Assembly: GCA_017512425.1 (NCBI GenBank)
Contig: JAFWGI010000012.1
Location: 1 to 64,000 of the forward strand
DNA length: 64,000 nucleotides
Reading direction: 5' to 3'
Source: Hyphomicrobium sp.
Lineage (GTDB): Bacteria; Pseudomonadota; Alphaproteobacteria; Rhizobiales; Hyphomicrobiaceae
Shown: positions 16,708 to 26,311 of the stretch, one piece after another
Position numbering within the stretch: the stretch's first letter is position 1
Layout: every line of letters begins with the position of its first letter
Translations under genes and position numbers: made by a program
Notes under the pieces: generated by a model
Seen by the model: only the letters and a program-made list of their open reading frames with translations
Database searches by the model: none
Told to the model about the DNA's origin: nothing

Positions 16708-18518
16708 CGGCAGCAGCGCTAGACCGGCATCACCTGGAGAGCGCGATTGCGCGCTGGGATGATGCGGTGCTGGCGGCATCGTTGTTTGCGCTCGCGCCAA
16801 GCCGCTGCGGTGGCATTATTGTCCGAGGTCAAAGCGGTCCCGTGCGCGACCGCTGGTTCGCTTTGCTGAGCGGTTCCATCGATGACGCAATGCCGAGGCG
16901 TCGCGTCCCTATTGACGTGTCCGAGGGCCGTTTGATTGGCGGTCTCGATTTGGCCGCTACGCTGGTCAATGGCCGTACCATTGCGGAACACGGTCTGCTT
17001 GCGGAGACGAATGGAGGTATTCTTATTCTGCCGAGCGCTGAGCGCGCCGGTGCGACCACCCTGTCGGCGATCGCCGGAGCGCTTGACGATGCTGTCGTTC
17101 GCGTTGAGCGCGATGGCGTGACGGCGACCAACGCGGCCGAGTTCGGTGTCATCGCTTTCGATGAAAGCCGCGGCGACGACGCGCCGGTTGCCTCGCTGCT
17201 CGGCGACCGGCTTGCAATGGTGGTCGATCTCGATGCCATTCCGTTCTCGGTCACGGATAGCGGTACTAATCCGACGTTTCATCGGATCGCGCGAGGCGCG
17301 TTCGGTACCGTCACGATCCAAGATGCGGAGATCGAGGCGCTTTGCGCGCTTTCCATCGCGTTTGGCATCGCATCGCTGCGTGCGCCGATTCACGCGGTGT
17401 ACATCGCGCGCGCGTTCGCCGTCTTGAATGACCGTACCGCCGTGGATCGCGAAGACCTTGAGGCCGCCGTCCGGCTTGTGTTGGTTCCGCGCGCCACGCA
17501 GGTTCCAGCGGATGACAGCGCCGACGCGCAACAAGAGCCGTCGACACCACCGCCGGCCGACGGCGCGCAGGCTTCATCTGATGACAATGTGCAACCCGAG
17601 GAGCCGGAACTGCAGGAGTTGTTGTTGGCCGCAGCGCGCGCCGCGTTGCCGCCAGGGCTTCTCGAAAATCTGCAGCGGTCTGCGGCGCTTCGGAAGGCGA
17701 AAGCGAAGTCTGGTCATTCGGGCGCAGTAAAATCGGCGCGCCACCGGCGGGGTCGTCGCGACGGATCGCGCCGCGGTGATCCACGCTCTGGCGGCACGCT
17801 TGATTTGCTGGAAACGGTTCGCGCAGCGGCGCCTTGGCAAGCGGTTCGCAAACGTGACCGTCAGAATAGACAGTCGTGGGTCGCGTCGACTGATACTGCG
17901 CCTGTCCCGCGTCTCGAAGTTCGGCGCGATGATTTCCGCATTCGCCGCTTTAAACATCAGTCCGAGACGGCTACGATTTTTGTCGTCGATGCATCCGGAT
18001 CGTCAGCGCTGCATCGCTTGGCAGAGGCGAAGGGTGCAGTCGAGTTACTGTTGGCCGATTGCTACGCGCGCCGGGATCAGGTGGCGCTGATTGCCTTTCG
18101 CGGCAAGCGTGCCGACCTATTGCTGCCACCCACACGGTCGCTCGTTCGTGCGAAGCGCTCGCTCGCCGGATTGCCGGGTGGTGGCGGAACGCCGCTCGCG
18201 ATCGCAACCGATGAAGCCCGCGCGCTCGGCCGCTCCGTTCTGCTCAAGGGGCAGACGCCAACACTTGTTTTTCTGACCGATGGTCGCGCCAACATAAATC
18301 GTGAAGGGTTGGCCGGCCGCCCCGCGGCGATCAGTGATGCGCTGGCGGCGGCGCGCGCGCTGAAGGCAGAAGGCATTCCATCGATCGTTATCGATACGTC
18401 GACCCATGCCGGCCTTGAATCCCGCACGTTCGCCGGCGCCATGGGTGCCACCTACTTGCCGCTCCCGCACGCTGATGCGGTGTCGCTATCATCCGCCGTT
18501 CGTCATGCGTCAGGTTGA
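16704..18518 (+). CDS. bchD: magnesium chelatase subunit D
   Basis: BchD is the platform subunit of Mg-chelatase. Of 604 residues, the first ~280 form an AAA+ domain with a degenerate P-loop (VRGQSGPVRD), as usual for D subunits. A Pro/Asp/Glu-rich linker (~275-310) and a basic stretch (~340-375) follow. A von Willebrand A domain starts near residue 425 with the MIDAS motif DASGSSA and GGGTPLAIA for metal binding. It overlaps bchI by 4 bases and is followed by bchO after 6 bases. Confidence 0.96.
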   Translation: MTAAALDRHHLESAIARWDDAVLAASLFALAPSRCGGIIVRGQSGPVRDRWFALLSGSIDDAMPRRRVPIDVSEGRLIGGLDLAATLVNGRTIAEHGLLAETNGGILILPSAERAGATTLSAIAGALDDAVVRVERDGVTATNAAEFGVIAFDESRGDDAPVASLLGDRLAMVVDLDAIPFSVTDSGTNPTFHRIARGAFGTVTIQDAEIEALCALSIAFGIASLRAPIHAVYIARAFAVLNDRTAVDREDLEAAVRLVLVPRATQVPADDSADAQQEPSTPPPADGAQASSDDNVQPEEPELQELLLAAARAALPPGLLENLQRSAALRKAKAKSGHSGAVKSARHRRGRRDGSRRGDPRSGGTLDLLETVRAAAPWQAVRKRDRQNRQSWVASTDTAPVPRLEVRRDDFRIRRFKHQSETATIFVVDASGSSALHRLAEAKGAVELLLADCYARRDQVALIAFRGKRADLLLPPTRSLVRAKRSLAGLPGGGGTPLAIATDEARALGRSVLLKGQTPTLVFLTDGRANINREGLAGRPAAISDALAAARALKAEGIPSIVIDTSTHAGLESRTFAGAMGATYLPLPHADAVSLSSAVRHASG

Positions 18519-18524
18519 TGTACG

Positions 18525-19454
18525 ATGTACGCCAATGTAACCATGGATTGCCAGAAATCGGCGAGCGCGGGGATGGCATCAGACCTGAATTGGAAACGCG
18601 ATGCACCGAGTTGGCCGAATAGTACGCATAGCCAGTTTGTCGATGCCGGTGGACTGCGATGGCATGTGCAGGTTGTTGGTTCTGGTCCGGTTGTTCTGCT
18701 CGTTCACGGCACGGGTGCATCGACCCATTCTTGGCGTGGGGTGATCGCCGATTTGGCGCCGCATTTCACCGTAGTCGCACCCGATTTGCCGGGGCATGGC
18801 TTCACCGAGCGGTTGCCCGACGCCCAGATGACGCTGCACGGCATGGCGCAGGCGTTGGCTGTATTGATCGGGGCGATAAACCTAGAGCCAAGCATCGCAG
18901 TCGGTCATTCGGCCGGAGCGGCCGTGGTCATGCGCACCGCAATCGATGGCGGCATCCGTCCGCGCGCAATCATAAGTTTGAACGGCGCGCTGCTTCCTTT
19001 TCGAGGCGTGGCAGGACAAGTGTTCAAGCCGCTCGCCAAATTCCTGGCTCTGCAACCGTTTCTTCCGCGCTTTTTCGCGTGGCGAGCGACCAGCAGAAGC
19101 GCCGTTGAGCGTCTGCTTGAAGGAACAGGCAGCCGGCCATCGCCGGAAGACGTCGCGCTTTATGCCCGGCTATTTCAAAGTCCGAGCCATGTCGGGGCCA
19201 CGCTTGCAATGATGGCAAATTGGGATCTCGCGCCGTTGCTGCGCGATCTGCCCACACTCAAAACGGCCGTGACCTTGGTAGCCGGGCAAAGTGATCGTGC
19301 CATCCCCTCATCGGACGCCGTTGCTGCCGCGAAGTATCTGCACAACGCCGAGATCGTCGAGCTTCCTGGCCTCGGGCACTTGGCCCATGAAGAAGACCCC
19401 ACGCTCATTTCGCGCTTGATTGAACGGCGTGCGGGGCTCGCAAAAAACAATTGA
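18525..19454 (+). CDS. bchO: BchO, alpha/beta hydrolase of the Mg-chelatase operon
   Basis: A 309-residue alpha/beta hydrolase with an oxyanion-hole segment LLVHGTGASTHSWRG, nucleophile elbow VGHSAGAAVV, and catalytic Asp and His in AGQSDRAIP and GLGHLAHEE. BchO is conserved after bchD in purple bacteria and is linked to magnesium chelation, though its exact reaction is unsettled. The serine triad is intact here. It ends about 13 bases before the first of two PpsR boxes that precede crtB. Confidence 0.92.
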   Translation: MYANVTMDCQKSASAGMASDLNWKRDAPSWPNSTHSQFVDAGGLRWHVQVVGSGPVVLLVHGTGASTHSWRGVIADLAPHFTVVAPDLPGHGFTERLPDAQMTLHGMAQALAVLIGAINLEPSIAVGHSAGAAVVMRTAIDGGIRPRAIISLNGALLPFRGVAGQVFKPLAKFLALQPFLPRFFAWRATSRSAVERLLEGTGSRPSPEDVALYARLFQSPSHVGATLAMMANWDLAPLLRDLPTLKTAVTLVAGQSDRAIPSSDAVAAAKYLHNAEIVELPGLGHLAHEEDPTLISRLIERRAGLAKNN

Positions 19455-19466
19455 CGGCATAACGAC

Positions 19467-19522
19467 TGTTTTGCTCTTGCGACAATTCGATTTACAGCAT
19501 TTAATGTCAAGTTATGTGGACA
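19467..19522. promoter_or_regulatory. pair of consensus PpsR boxes upstream of crtB
   Basis: Two exact TGT-N12-ACA sites, 19467-19484 and 19505-19522, with start positions 38 bases apart. Paired sites allow cooperative PpsR/CrtJ binding, as described for bchC and other operons. The second site covers the ATG at 19514, so that ATG is unlikely to be the crtB start. Confidence 0.75.
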
Positions 19523-19618
19523 CTCGATGGCGTCACCATAGAGCCGCCGATATCGCCGATAAGCTCGGCCGATCGTAAGTGTCCACGCGATCACGCAGCC
19601 CGGGAGCCGGCCCGGCAA

Positions 19619-20728
19619 GTGGCGCCAACTAACGTTCTTGCGATCCGGCCGGATGACCTCGACGCTTGCCGCGCGCTGCTGCGCACAGGCTCCAAGTCGT
19701 TCTACGCGGCGTCATTTCTATTGCCGGATCGCATCCGCGCGCCCGCATGCGCGCTCTATGCGTTCTGTCGCGTCGCCGACGACGCCATTGATGTGGCCGG
19801 CGGCGACGGCGCTGCGATCGCGGCTTTGCGCGAGCGTATTTCTGCAGCCTACGCCGGCTACCCAAGCGATACGCCTTACGATCGCGCGTTTGCAGCGACG
19901 GTCGCTGCGTATGTCATTCCGCGCGCCGTACCCGACGCTCTGATCGAAGGGTTCACCTGGGATGTGGCCCAACGCCGGTATGAAACGATCGACGATCTTC
20001 TTGGTTATGCGGCGCGCGTCGCAGGTACTGTCGGCGCGATGATGTGCCTGCTCATGGAGCGGCGCGATAGCGAGACGCTCGCGCGAGCGACAGAGCTCGG
20101 CTTGGCGATGCAGTTGACGAACATCGCGCGCGACGTCGGCGAGGATGCGCGCGCTGGGCGGCTTTATCTTCCGCTTGCCTGGTGCCGAGAGGAAGGCGTC
20201 GATCCCGATGCGTGGATGGCTGCGCCGCGTTTTACGTCGCAGATTGCGCGCGTCATCGGGCGGGTTCTGGATGTTGCTGATCAGCTCTATGCACGCGCCG
20301 ACAGCGGCATCGCGGAGCTGCCGATCGATTGCCGCCGCGGCATACGCGCAGCGCGAACTTTATACGCGGAGATCGGCGAGCAGGTCCGTCGGCGCGGCAT
20401 GAATAGCGTTGATGCGCGGGCTGTCGTCAGCAAATCGCGCAAGTTTGAAGTTCTCGCGCGGGCGATCCTTGCGCCACCCCGATATAACAACGCGAGCCGC
20501 TTCACGATGTTCGAAGCGAGCCGTTTTCTGGTCGACGCAGTTTCTGCTTTGCCCGCGAATCCGTTACCCGCGCACGCCGAGCCTCCGCCATTCAAGTGGT
20601 GGGATCTCCATACGCAGGCATTGCATCTGATCGAACTCTTAGAGGGCCTGGAGCGGCGCGACCGGCAGACGGCGGCTGCTGGCGGCTCCGGTTTTGAAAA
20701 TTTTGCTGGCGAAGCGCAGCGCACCTAG
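19619..20728 (+). CDS. crtB: phytoene synthase
   Basis: CrtB condenses two geranylgeranyl diphosphates to phytoene. The frame is open from an ATG at 19514, but that lies inside a PpsR operator and its 35 extra residues do not look like CrtB. The GTG at 19619, after CGGGAG, gives 369 residues beginning close to the conserved LDACRALLRTGSKSFYAASFLLP. The two Asp-rich motifs are DDAID (VADDAIDVAGG) and DVGED (IARDVGEDARAGRLYLP). Usually crtI precedes crtB; here dxs follows and crtI is absent from the window. Confidence 0.93.
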   Translation: MAPTNVLAIRPDDLDACRALLRTGSKSFYAASFLLPDRIRAPACALYAFCRVADDAIDVAGGDGAAIAALRERISAAYAGYPSDTPYDRAFAATVAAYVIPRAVPDALIEGFTWDVAQRRYETIDDLLGYAARVAGTVGAMMCLLMERRDSETLARATELGLAMQLTNIARDVGEDARAGRLYLPLAWCREEGVDPDAWMAAPRFTSQIARVIGRVLDVADQLYARADSGIAELPIDCRRGIRAARTLYAEIGEQVRRRGMNSVDARAVVSKSRKFEVLARAILAPPRYNNASRFTMFEASRFLVDAVSALPANPLPAHAEPPPFKWWDLHTQALHLIELLEGLERRDRQTAAAGGSGFENFAGEAQRT

Positions 20729-20752
20729 CTGCAGCAGTTGGGAGTGACGACG

Positions 20753-22696
20753 ATGGGCACGCAAACGCCTCGGCCATTGCCTCAAGACAAGCCGCTCCTC
20801 GACAAAATAACTGTGCCGCAAGATTTGCGACGGCTTCCGGAATCCGATCTGCGTCAGCTTGCTGACGAACTGAGATCCGAGATGGTTGACGCTGTCTCGC
20901 ACACCGGCGGCCACCTCGGCGCTGGGCTGGGCGTGGTTGAGCTCACTGTCGCTTTGCATTGGGTCTTCGACACGCCGCGTGATCGCATCATCTGGGATGT
21001 CGGTCATCAAGCCTATCCGCACAAAATTTTGACGGGCCGCCGCGATCGGATCCGCACCCTGCGCCAAGGCGGCGGATTGTCAGGATTTACGAAGCGCGCC
21101 GAAAGTGAATACGATCCATTCGGCGCAGCACACTCTTCGACGTCGATATCCGCCGGGCTTGGTATGGCGGTCGCGCGAGACTTGAAGGGCGAAAAGAACA
21201 GCGTCATCGCCGTGATCGGTGACGGCGCCATGAGCGCCGGCATGGCCTATGAGGCGATGAACAATGCCGGCGCGCGCGACGAGCGCTTGATCGTCATCCT
21301 GAACGATAACGACATGTCGATCGCGCCGCCGACCGGCGCGCTCTCGAAAGCGCTGACGCGCATGGTCTCGAGTGGCACCTATATTCACTTGCGCGATATC
21401 GCCAAGCAACTCGCCAAGAAGCTCCCGAAAAAGTGGGAGCGCCGCGCCGCGCGCGCCGAGGAGATGTCGCGGACCTACTGGTCCGGCGGCATCTGGTTCG
21501 AAGAACTCGGTTTCTATTACGTTGGCCCGATCGACGGTCATGATCTCGATCAGCTTCTGCCGGTTCTGAAGAACGTTCGTGACAGCGATCAGGCGCCGAT
21601 CCTGGTCCATGTCGTGACGCAAAAGGGCAAAGGTTACGGACCTGCCGAGGCCTCGGCAGACAAGTATCACGGTGTCGCGAAATTCAACGTCGTCACCGGC
21701 GCGCAGGTGAAGCCGCAGCCTGCAGCGCCCGCCTATACGCGTGTTTTCGCAGATAGCCTTATCGAGCAGGCGCGCCACGATGAGCGCATCATCGCCGTCA
21801 CGGCCGCCATGCCGGAAGGTACTGGAATCGATCGCTTCGCGAAGGAATTTCCCGCACGCGCGTTCGATGTTGGAATTGCCGAGCAGCATGCAGTGACATT
21901 CGCCGCAGGACTTGCATCGGAAGGCATGAAGCCATTCGCCGCGATCTATTCGACCTTCTTGCAGCGTGGCTATGATCAAGTTGTGCACGATGTCGCGATC
22001 CAGCGCCTGCCGGTTCGGTTCGCAATCGATCGCGCCGGGCTCGTCGGTGCCGACGGACCGACGCACGCCGGCTCATTTGATCTCGCCTATCTCGGATGCC
22101 TGCCGGATTTCGTAATTATGGCAGCGTCAGACGAAGCTGAGTTGAAACACATAGTGGCCACAGCCGCCGCGATCGATGACCGGCCGTCCGCATTCCGCTA
22201 CCCGCGCGGCGAAGGTACTGGCGTCGCCATGCCGGAGCGCGGCATTCCGCTCGAGATCGGTAAAGGCTGCGTCGTGCGCGAAGGCTCGAGCGTCGCGATC
22301 CTTTCGCTTGGCACGCGGCTCGCCGAAGCTTTGAAGGCGGCCGATCAATTGGCGACCTTCGGCTTGTCAGCAACGGTTGCCGACGCGCGCTTCATGAAGC
22401 CGCTCGACCGGGATTTGATCGCCCGCCTCGCGCGCGAGCACGAGGTGCTAATTACGATCGAAGAGGGCAGTATCGGCGGCTTCGGAAGCCATGTTCTGCA
22501 TTACCTCGCGGAAGCGGGATTGCTTGAGCGCGGACTGAAGGTACGCACGCTCATACTGCCTGACATCTTCATCGATCACGACAAGCCAGAACTCATGTAT
22601 GCGCGCGCCGGACTAGATGCCGAAGGAATCGTAAAATCGGTATTCGCCGCGCTCGGTCGCGGCATCGACGAAGGTGTTTCGGCGGTGCGCGCTTAG
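20753..22696 (+). CDS. dxs: 1-deoxy-D-xylulose-5-phosphate synthase
   Basis: DXS makes deoxyxylulose phosphate from pyruvate and glyceraldehyde-3-phosphate using thiamine diphosphate, feeding isoprenoids for carotenoids and the bacteriochlorophyll tail. From the ATG at 20753 (GGGAG 9 bases upstream) it has 647 residues. It shows the entry motif [21 protein letters not shown], the ThDP motif [19 protein letters not shown] with NDNDMSI, the transketolase catalytic region [13 protein letters not shown] and [17 protein letters not shown]. It follows crtB by 24 bases, so flux into and through the carotenoid branch is probably co-regulated by PpsR. Confidence 0.96.
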   Translation: MGTQTPRPLPQDKPLLDKITVPQDLRRLPESDLRQLADELRSEMVDAVSHTGGHLGAGLGVVELTVALHWVFDTPRDRIIWDVGHQAYPHKILTGRRDRIRTLRQGGGLSGFTKRAESEYDPFGAAHSSTSISAGLGMAVARDLKGEKNSVIAVIGDGAMSAGMAYEAMNNAGARDERLIVILNDNDMSIAPPTGALSKALTRMVSSGTYIHLRDIAKQLAKKLPKKWERRAARAEEMSRTYWSGGIWFEELGFYYVGPIDGHDLDQLLPVLKNVRDSDQAPILVHVVTQKGKGYGPAEASADKYHGVAKFNVVTGAQVKPQPAAPAYTRVFADSLIEQARHDERIIAVTAAMPEGTGIDRFAKEFPARAFDVGIAEQHAVTFAAGLASEGMKPFAAIYSTFLQRGYDQVVHDVAIQRLPVRFAIDRAGLVGADGPTHAGSFDLAYLGCLPDFVIMAASDEAELKHIVATAAAIDDRPSAFRYPRGEGTGVAMPERGIPLEIGKGCVVREGSSVAILSLGTRLAEALKAADQLATFGLSATVADARFMKPLDRDLIARLAREHEVLITIEEGSIGGFGSHVLHYLAEAGLLERGLKVRTLILPDIFIDHDKPELMYARAGLDAEGIVKSVFAALGRGIDEGVSAVRA

Positions 22697-22732
22697 CGCC
22701 GCCGCCGGATAACTACGAAAGGCGGTGCTGCC

Positions 22733-22870
22733 ATGTCAGTCGGCCTCATAGAAATGATTGCCTTCTTTGGCATCGTGCTCGCATTCGGGATCTATCAGCT
22801 GATCTCCGTCAATCGCAGTCTGCGCGATGACCGGCAGCGAGCGGATCGCATTCGCAAGGATGAATTGTGA
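22733..22870 (+). CDS. 45-residue single-span membrane protein after dxs
   Basis: A short gene beginning ATG at 22733 with AAAGGCGG upstream. The product has one N-terminal membrane helix (IEMIAFFGIVLAFGIYQLIS) followed by a strongly charged tail (RSLRDDRQRADRIRKDEL). Its stop overlaps the GTG start of a second, similar gene (GTGA), a sign that both are translated. It sits 36 bases after dxs on the same strand. No known family is recognised. A small membrane protein in this position may assist carotenoid or photosystem assembly, but no function can be claimed. Confidence 0.65.
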   Translation: MSVGLIEMIAFFGIVLAFGIYQLISVNRSLRDDRQRADRIRKDEL

Positions 22871-23028
22871 GCAATTGGCCGTTGGCGTTCATGGAGCTTG
22901 CCATCGTGCTTGCGTTCGCCGCGGGCTGGTTGATCCTTGAATGGCAGGGACGGCGCCTCGACCGTCAACGGGATGAGCGGGAAGTGCGCGAAAGCGAAAC
23001 GCGCGATAGCAAATCCGCCAGCGATTAG
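22867..23028 (+). CDS. 53-residue single-span membrane protein, partner of the preceding one
   Basis: It starts at GTG 22867, overlapping the previous stop by 4 bases. The layout repeats that of its neighbour: one N-terminal helix (FMELAIVLAFAAGWLILEW) and a charged tail (GRRLDRQRDEREVRESETRDSK). The two tails share the pattern R-D-R-Q-R, suggesting an old duplication. The 3' end overlaps the convergent crtC stop by 4 bases. Tight spacing on both sides argues for a real, selected gene. Function unknown. Confidence 0.6.
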   Translation: MSNWPLAFMELAIVLAFAAGWLILEWQGRRLDRQRDEREVRESETRDSKSASD

Positions 23029-23990
23029 CGCGCGCGCCGTGGCATGCGAAATGGAAGCATGGCTTGCACGACGCGCATACGGAAGCGATCCAGGTTCAGG
23101 CTTTCATGCATGGACGTGGACCGTATGCCCGCAATGCCATTCGACACGATTGAGCGGGCGTAGAACGGCGTATCTTCCAGCGTCGAAACGATGTGCGGCT
23201 GAACCGACGTATCGCTGCGCGTTGCGCGATTGATCAACCACCCTGTCGATGGAAGGGCCGCCACCGGTGGCGGCTCGACCGCGCGCGCCCGGCCGGTGCG
23301 CGTGATCTCAAGGGCGATGCTGCGCGGAAGCCCGATGCGCGGCGTAACGTCATAGAAAATCGTCGATGTGGCGCCGGTGTTTGCGCGCGACCAATGCCAG
23401 CTTTGAAACGTCGTCTCGAGCGGAACCGTGCCACGGTTATGATCGAAATATGCGTGGCCATGCCAGTTCAGCGCGGGCGCTGTCATGTTGACTTCAGCGC
23501 GTGCGATTGGCGCGATCGGCTGCCAAAAATGTTGCGAGCCGCTGTCGAGCGCGAACTGCAGAGGCTGAATCGCCGTCGGTATCAGTTTTATCGTACCGCG
23601 AATCCGACGCGGAAACGGGACGGTAATCTCGTCGACTACTATCGTTAAGCTGGTGCCGTCCCATGTCATTTCGCTCGGCCCGATGCGCAACATCGATTCC
23701 GAAGTGGTAAGATCGCTACGGCCGCGTTCGGTAAGCGCCCATCGTTTGCCCCCTGCGCCGTACAAAGCAACATTCATCGCGACGTGATAGAGCGGGTCGC
23801 CGACGCCATTGCGGCGCGCGGCGGCGTAGTATGGAGAGAACACGCTGCCGATCATTGCGATGACAGTGAAGCCGTGCTGGCCGTCGTCGCTCAGCCCATC
23901 GGCGTACCACCACGCGTAGCCATTCTGTCCGACGGGAATGTTGAACTTCGGCTGTACGGCGTGATCTGCAGTTTGCTCCAAGCTCCCCAC
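23025..23990 (-). CDS. crtC: carotenoid 1,2-hydratase (hydroxyneurosporene synthase)
   Basis: CrtC hydrates the psi end group of acyclic carotenoids such as neurosporene or lycopene. Family marks are NGYAWWYADGLSDDGQHGFTVIAMIGSVFSPYYAAARR, RWALTERGRSDL and LNWHGHAYFDHNRGTVPLE. The frame is open to 24194, but the first 68 residues are not CrtC-like and overlap the PpsR operator. A GTG at 23990 (321 residues) or TTG at 23981 fits the family start better; neither has a strong ribosome site. The gene is divergent from crtE. Confidence 0.9.
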   Translation of the reverse strand: MGSLEQTADHAVQPKFNIPVGQNGYAWWYADGLSDDGQHGFTVIAMIGSVFSPYYAAARRNGVGDPLYHVAMNVALYGAGGKRWALTERGRSDLTTSESMLRIGPSEMTWDGTSLTIVVDEITVPFPRRIRGTIKLIPTAIQPLQFALDSGSQHFWQPIAPIARAEVNMTAPALNWHGHAYFDHNRGTVPLETTFQSWHWSRANTGATSTIFYDVTPRIGLPRSIALEITRTGRARAVEPPPVAALPSTGWLINRATRSDTSVQPHIVSTLEDTPFYARSIVSNGIAGIRSTSMHESLNLDRFRMRVVQAMLPFRMPRRAR

Positions 23991-24175
23991 CCTGTTCGCC
24001 GATGGCGACTGAAATTCACATCCGCACGCGCAGAAATCTCGACGATGATATCGTAAATTCGCGAATTCGCAGATGCGAGATTGGCGGCGTATTCGAGCGA
24101 TTGCGCAGAAACCGCGCCTCGAAACTTCTTCGCCCAACGAAACCCAATAACGGGATTGCAGGTTTACAACAAAAG

Positions 24176-24193
24176 TGTCTATACTAATTGACA
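24176..24193. promoter_or_regulatory. consensus PpsR box between crtC and crtE
   Basis: TGT-N12-ACA embedded in a longer palindrome, GTGTC-N10-GACAC (24175-24194). It lies 50 bases before crtE and between the divergent crtC and crtE genes, so one site could control both. Confidence 0.75.
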
Positions 24194-24242
24194 CTAGTTT
24201 TCGATCAGACGAATTTACAGCTTCGTTCGTGAGAGGTCTTCT

Positions 24243-25112
24243 ATGGATGTCACTCAGCGCATTGAGCAGGCACTTGAAGCGGCCCTCAAGCGGGCGGAGG
24301 TCCCAGAAAGTCCTCCCAAACTTGCCGCGGCGATACGTTACGCCGTCTTTCCCGGTGGCGCACGCATTCGGCCGCGGCTCTGTTTAGCTGTCGCTCAAGC
24401 CTGTGGGGACGATCAGCCTCAGATTTCCGATGCGGCCGCGGTGGCGATCGAGCTGATGCACTGCGGATCTCTTGTGCACGACGATCTTCCGGCGTTCGAC
24501 AATGCAGCGACGCGGCGGGGTAAGCCATCGGTCCATGCCGCGCACGGCCAATGCGAAGCAATCCTTGTTGGTGACGCGTTGATCGTGCAGGCATTCGAAG
24601 TCCTTGCTGTGGCGGCGCTCGCAAGGCCCGAACGGCTGTCCGGGCTGATTCTCAATCTGTCGCGTTTCTCCGGGATGTCGCATGGCATCATCGCGGGGCA
24701 GGCGTGGGAGTGTGAGCCCGCTATCGCGCTGGATGCGTATCATCGTCAGAAGACGGGTTCTCTATTTGCGGCTGCGACGGCGTCGGGTGCGATCGCTGCC
24801 GGTTATGAACCTCAACCGTGGGTGATCCTTGGTGAGCGCATCGGTGAAGCCTATCAGGTCGCGGATGATATCCAAGACATGCTGGCCGACCCGGAGGCCT
24901 GGGGCAAGCCGTGCGGTCAGGACGCCCGGCTTGGACGGCCGAATGCATTGCGCGAGCTTGGTCTCGATGGTGCCGTGGCGCGCCTCAAGGACCTTCTAAA
25001 GAACGCCATCGACTCGATCCCTGCGTGCCCTGGAGCCGCGGAGTTGCGCAATACGATCCTCGCGCAATCGAGTCGCTTCCTGCCTGAGGAGCTGGCGCGC
25101 CGGGCGGCTTAA
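24243..25112 (+). CDS. crtE: geranylgeranyl diphosphate synthase
   Basis: CrtE extends farnesyl diphosphate to GGPP for carotenoids and the bacteriochlorophyll tail. The 289-residue polyprenyl synthetase has the first Asp-rich motif HDDLPAFDNAATRRGKPSVH (Asp80, 81, 86), FPGGARIRPRL before it, and the second motif YQVADDIQDML. GAGAGG precedes the ATG. It is the first gene of the crtE-crtF-bchCXYZ-puf series, which runs with short gaps to pufM. Confidence 0.95.
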   Translation: MDVTQRIEQALEAALKRAEVPESPPKLAAAIRYAVFPGGARIRPRLCLAVAQACGDDQPQISDAAAVAIELMHCGSLVHDDLPAFDNAATRRGKPSVHAAHGQCEAILVGDALIVQAFEVLAVAALARPERLSGLILNLSRFSGMSHGIIAGQAWECEPAIALDAYHRQKTGSLFAAATASGAIAAGYEPQPWVILGERIGEAYQVADDIQDMLADPEAWGKPCGQDARLGRPNALRELGLDGAVARLKDLLKNAIDSIPACPGAAELRNTILAQSSRFLPEELARRAA

Positions 25113-25131
25113 ACGCGGAGGAGCATGCTTC

Positions 25132-26309
25132 ATGCTGGAGAGCCCGGCCGTGTCAGAGCGCCGATGGACCGCGCCGTTGGCTGAGCGGTGGTGTGATCTC
25201 CGCAATCGCATACTGACGAGCCAGAACTTCCAATATTGGGCTGCTAAATTGCCGTTTTCGCGCAGCGTTGCGCGTTATGCGGCACGCGATTCCTTCGATC
25301 TCGTCGCCGGATTCGTCTATTCGCAAGTCCTGTTTGCTTGCGTGCAGCTCCGGCTTTTCGAGCATCTCCTCGGTGGTTCGCGCAGGCTTCCTTATCTTGC
25401 GCGGCGTATGGGGCTGAAATTGGAGCCGGCGGAGCGCCTGCTGCGCGCAGCGCAATCGTTGAAGCTCGTCACCCAAATCTCGCCAGATCGCTACTGCCTC
25501 GGCCCACGCGGTGCGGCGATCGCCGGAAATCCGGGCATCCTAAGCATGATCGCGCACCATGCTTTGCTCTATCGCGATCTTGCCGATCCCGTGGCGCTGC
25601 TGCGTGGTGAGGAGCGTAATACAGAGTTGTCCCACTATTGGTCCTACTGTACTGATAATCCGAACGCGCTGACGGCAACGGACGTTGCGAGCTACACGCA
25701 ACTGATGTCGCAATCGCAGACGTTCGTTGCCGCGCAAATTATCGACGCTTATCCGTTCCACCGCCATCGCCGGATCCTAGACATTGGCGGCGGCGAGGGC
25801 ACCTTCCTGATGGCCGTCGCCGATCGAGTCCCAACTATCGATCTAACGCTATTTGATGTCCCGCCCGTCGCGGATCGCGGGCGCGAGAATTTCCTCGCAC
25901 GCGGTTTGGGTGGTCGTGCGACCGCCATCGGCGGCGATTTCTTTAAAGACGCGCTGCCGCGCGGCGCCGATCTTGTCTCGCTCGTTCGCGTTGTTCACGA
26001 TCACGACGACGCCGCGGTCATGCAGTTATTGCGTCGCATCCGGGCCGGCATGGATGATTGTGCCACGCTGTTGATTGCCGAGCCAATGGCTGGGCAGCCT
26101 CTGGTGCGACCGTCGGGGATGCCTATTTCGGCTTCTATCTGCTGGCGATGGGCCGCGGGCAGGCGCGTACGGCGCGCGAGTTGACGGACATGCTATCGGC
26201 CGCCGGCTTCGCAGATATTCGCGAACACGCGACCGCCATTCCGCTGCAGTGCGGACTCGTGAGCGCTTCCGTAAACAGCAAAAAGCGTAAAGCGACCTTG
26301 ACATCATAA
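25132..26309 (+). pseudogene. crtF: crtF, hydroxyneurosporene/demethylspheroidene O-methyltransferase, frameshifted
   Basis: CrtF methylates the C1 hydroxyl made by CrtC, using S-adenosylmethionine. The frame from 25132 encodes a normal winged-helix domain and methyltransferase core (ILDIGGGEGTFLMAVADRVP; VVHDHDDAAVMQLLRRIRAG; LLIAEPMAG). Straight after EPMAG, around 26092-26105, the homology moves to the frame one base back: GDAYFGFYLLAMGRGQ, then IREHATAIPLQCGLVSA, ending at 26309. The original frame instead reads 28 unrelated residues to 26184. A one-base loss (or two-base gain) explains this. No homopolymer sits at the site. Either the gene is inactivated or the sequence has an error there; the remaining ~70 residues are otherwise intact. 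Confidence 0.85.
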
Positions 26310-26311
26310 GA

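Noticed and set aside
19514..19618. ATG at 19514 as the crtB start
   Set aside because: It lies inside a PpsR operator, and the 35 residues it would add do not resemble CrtB; GTG 19619 is better.
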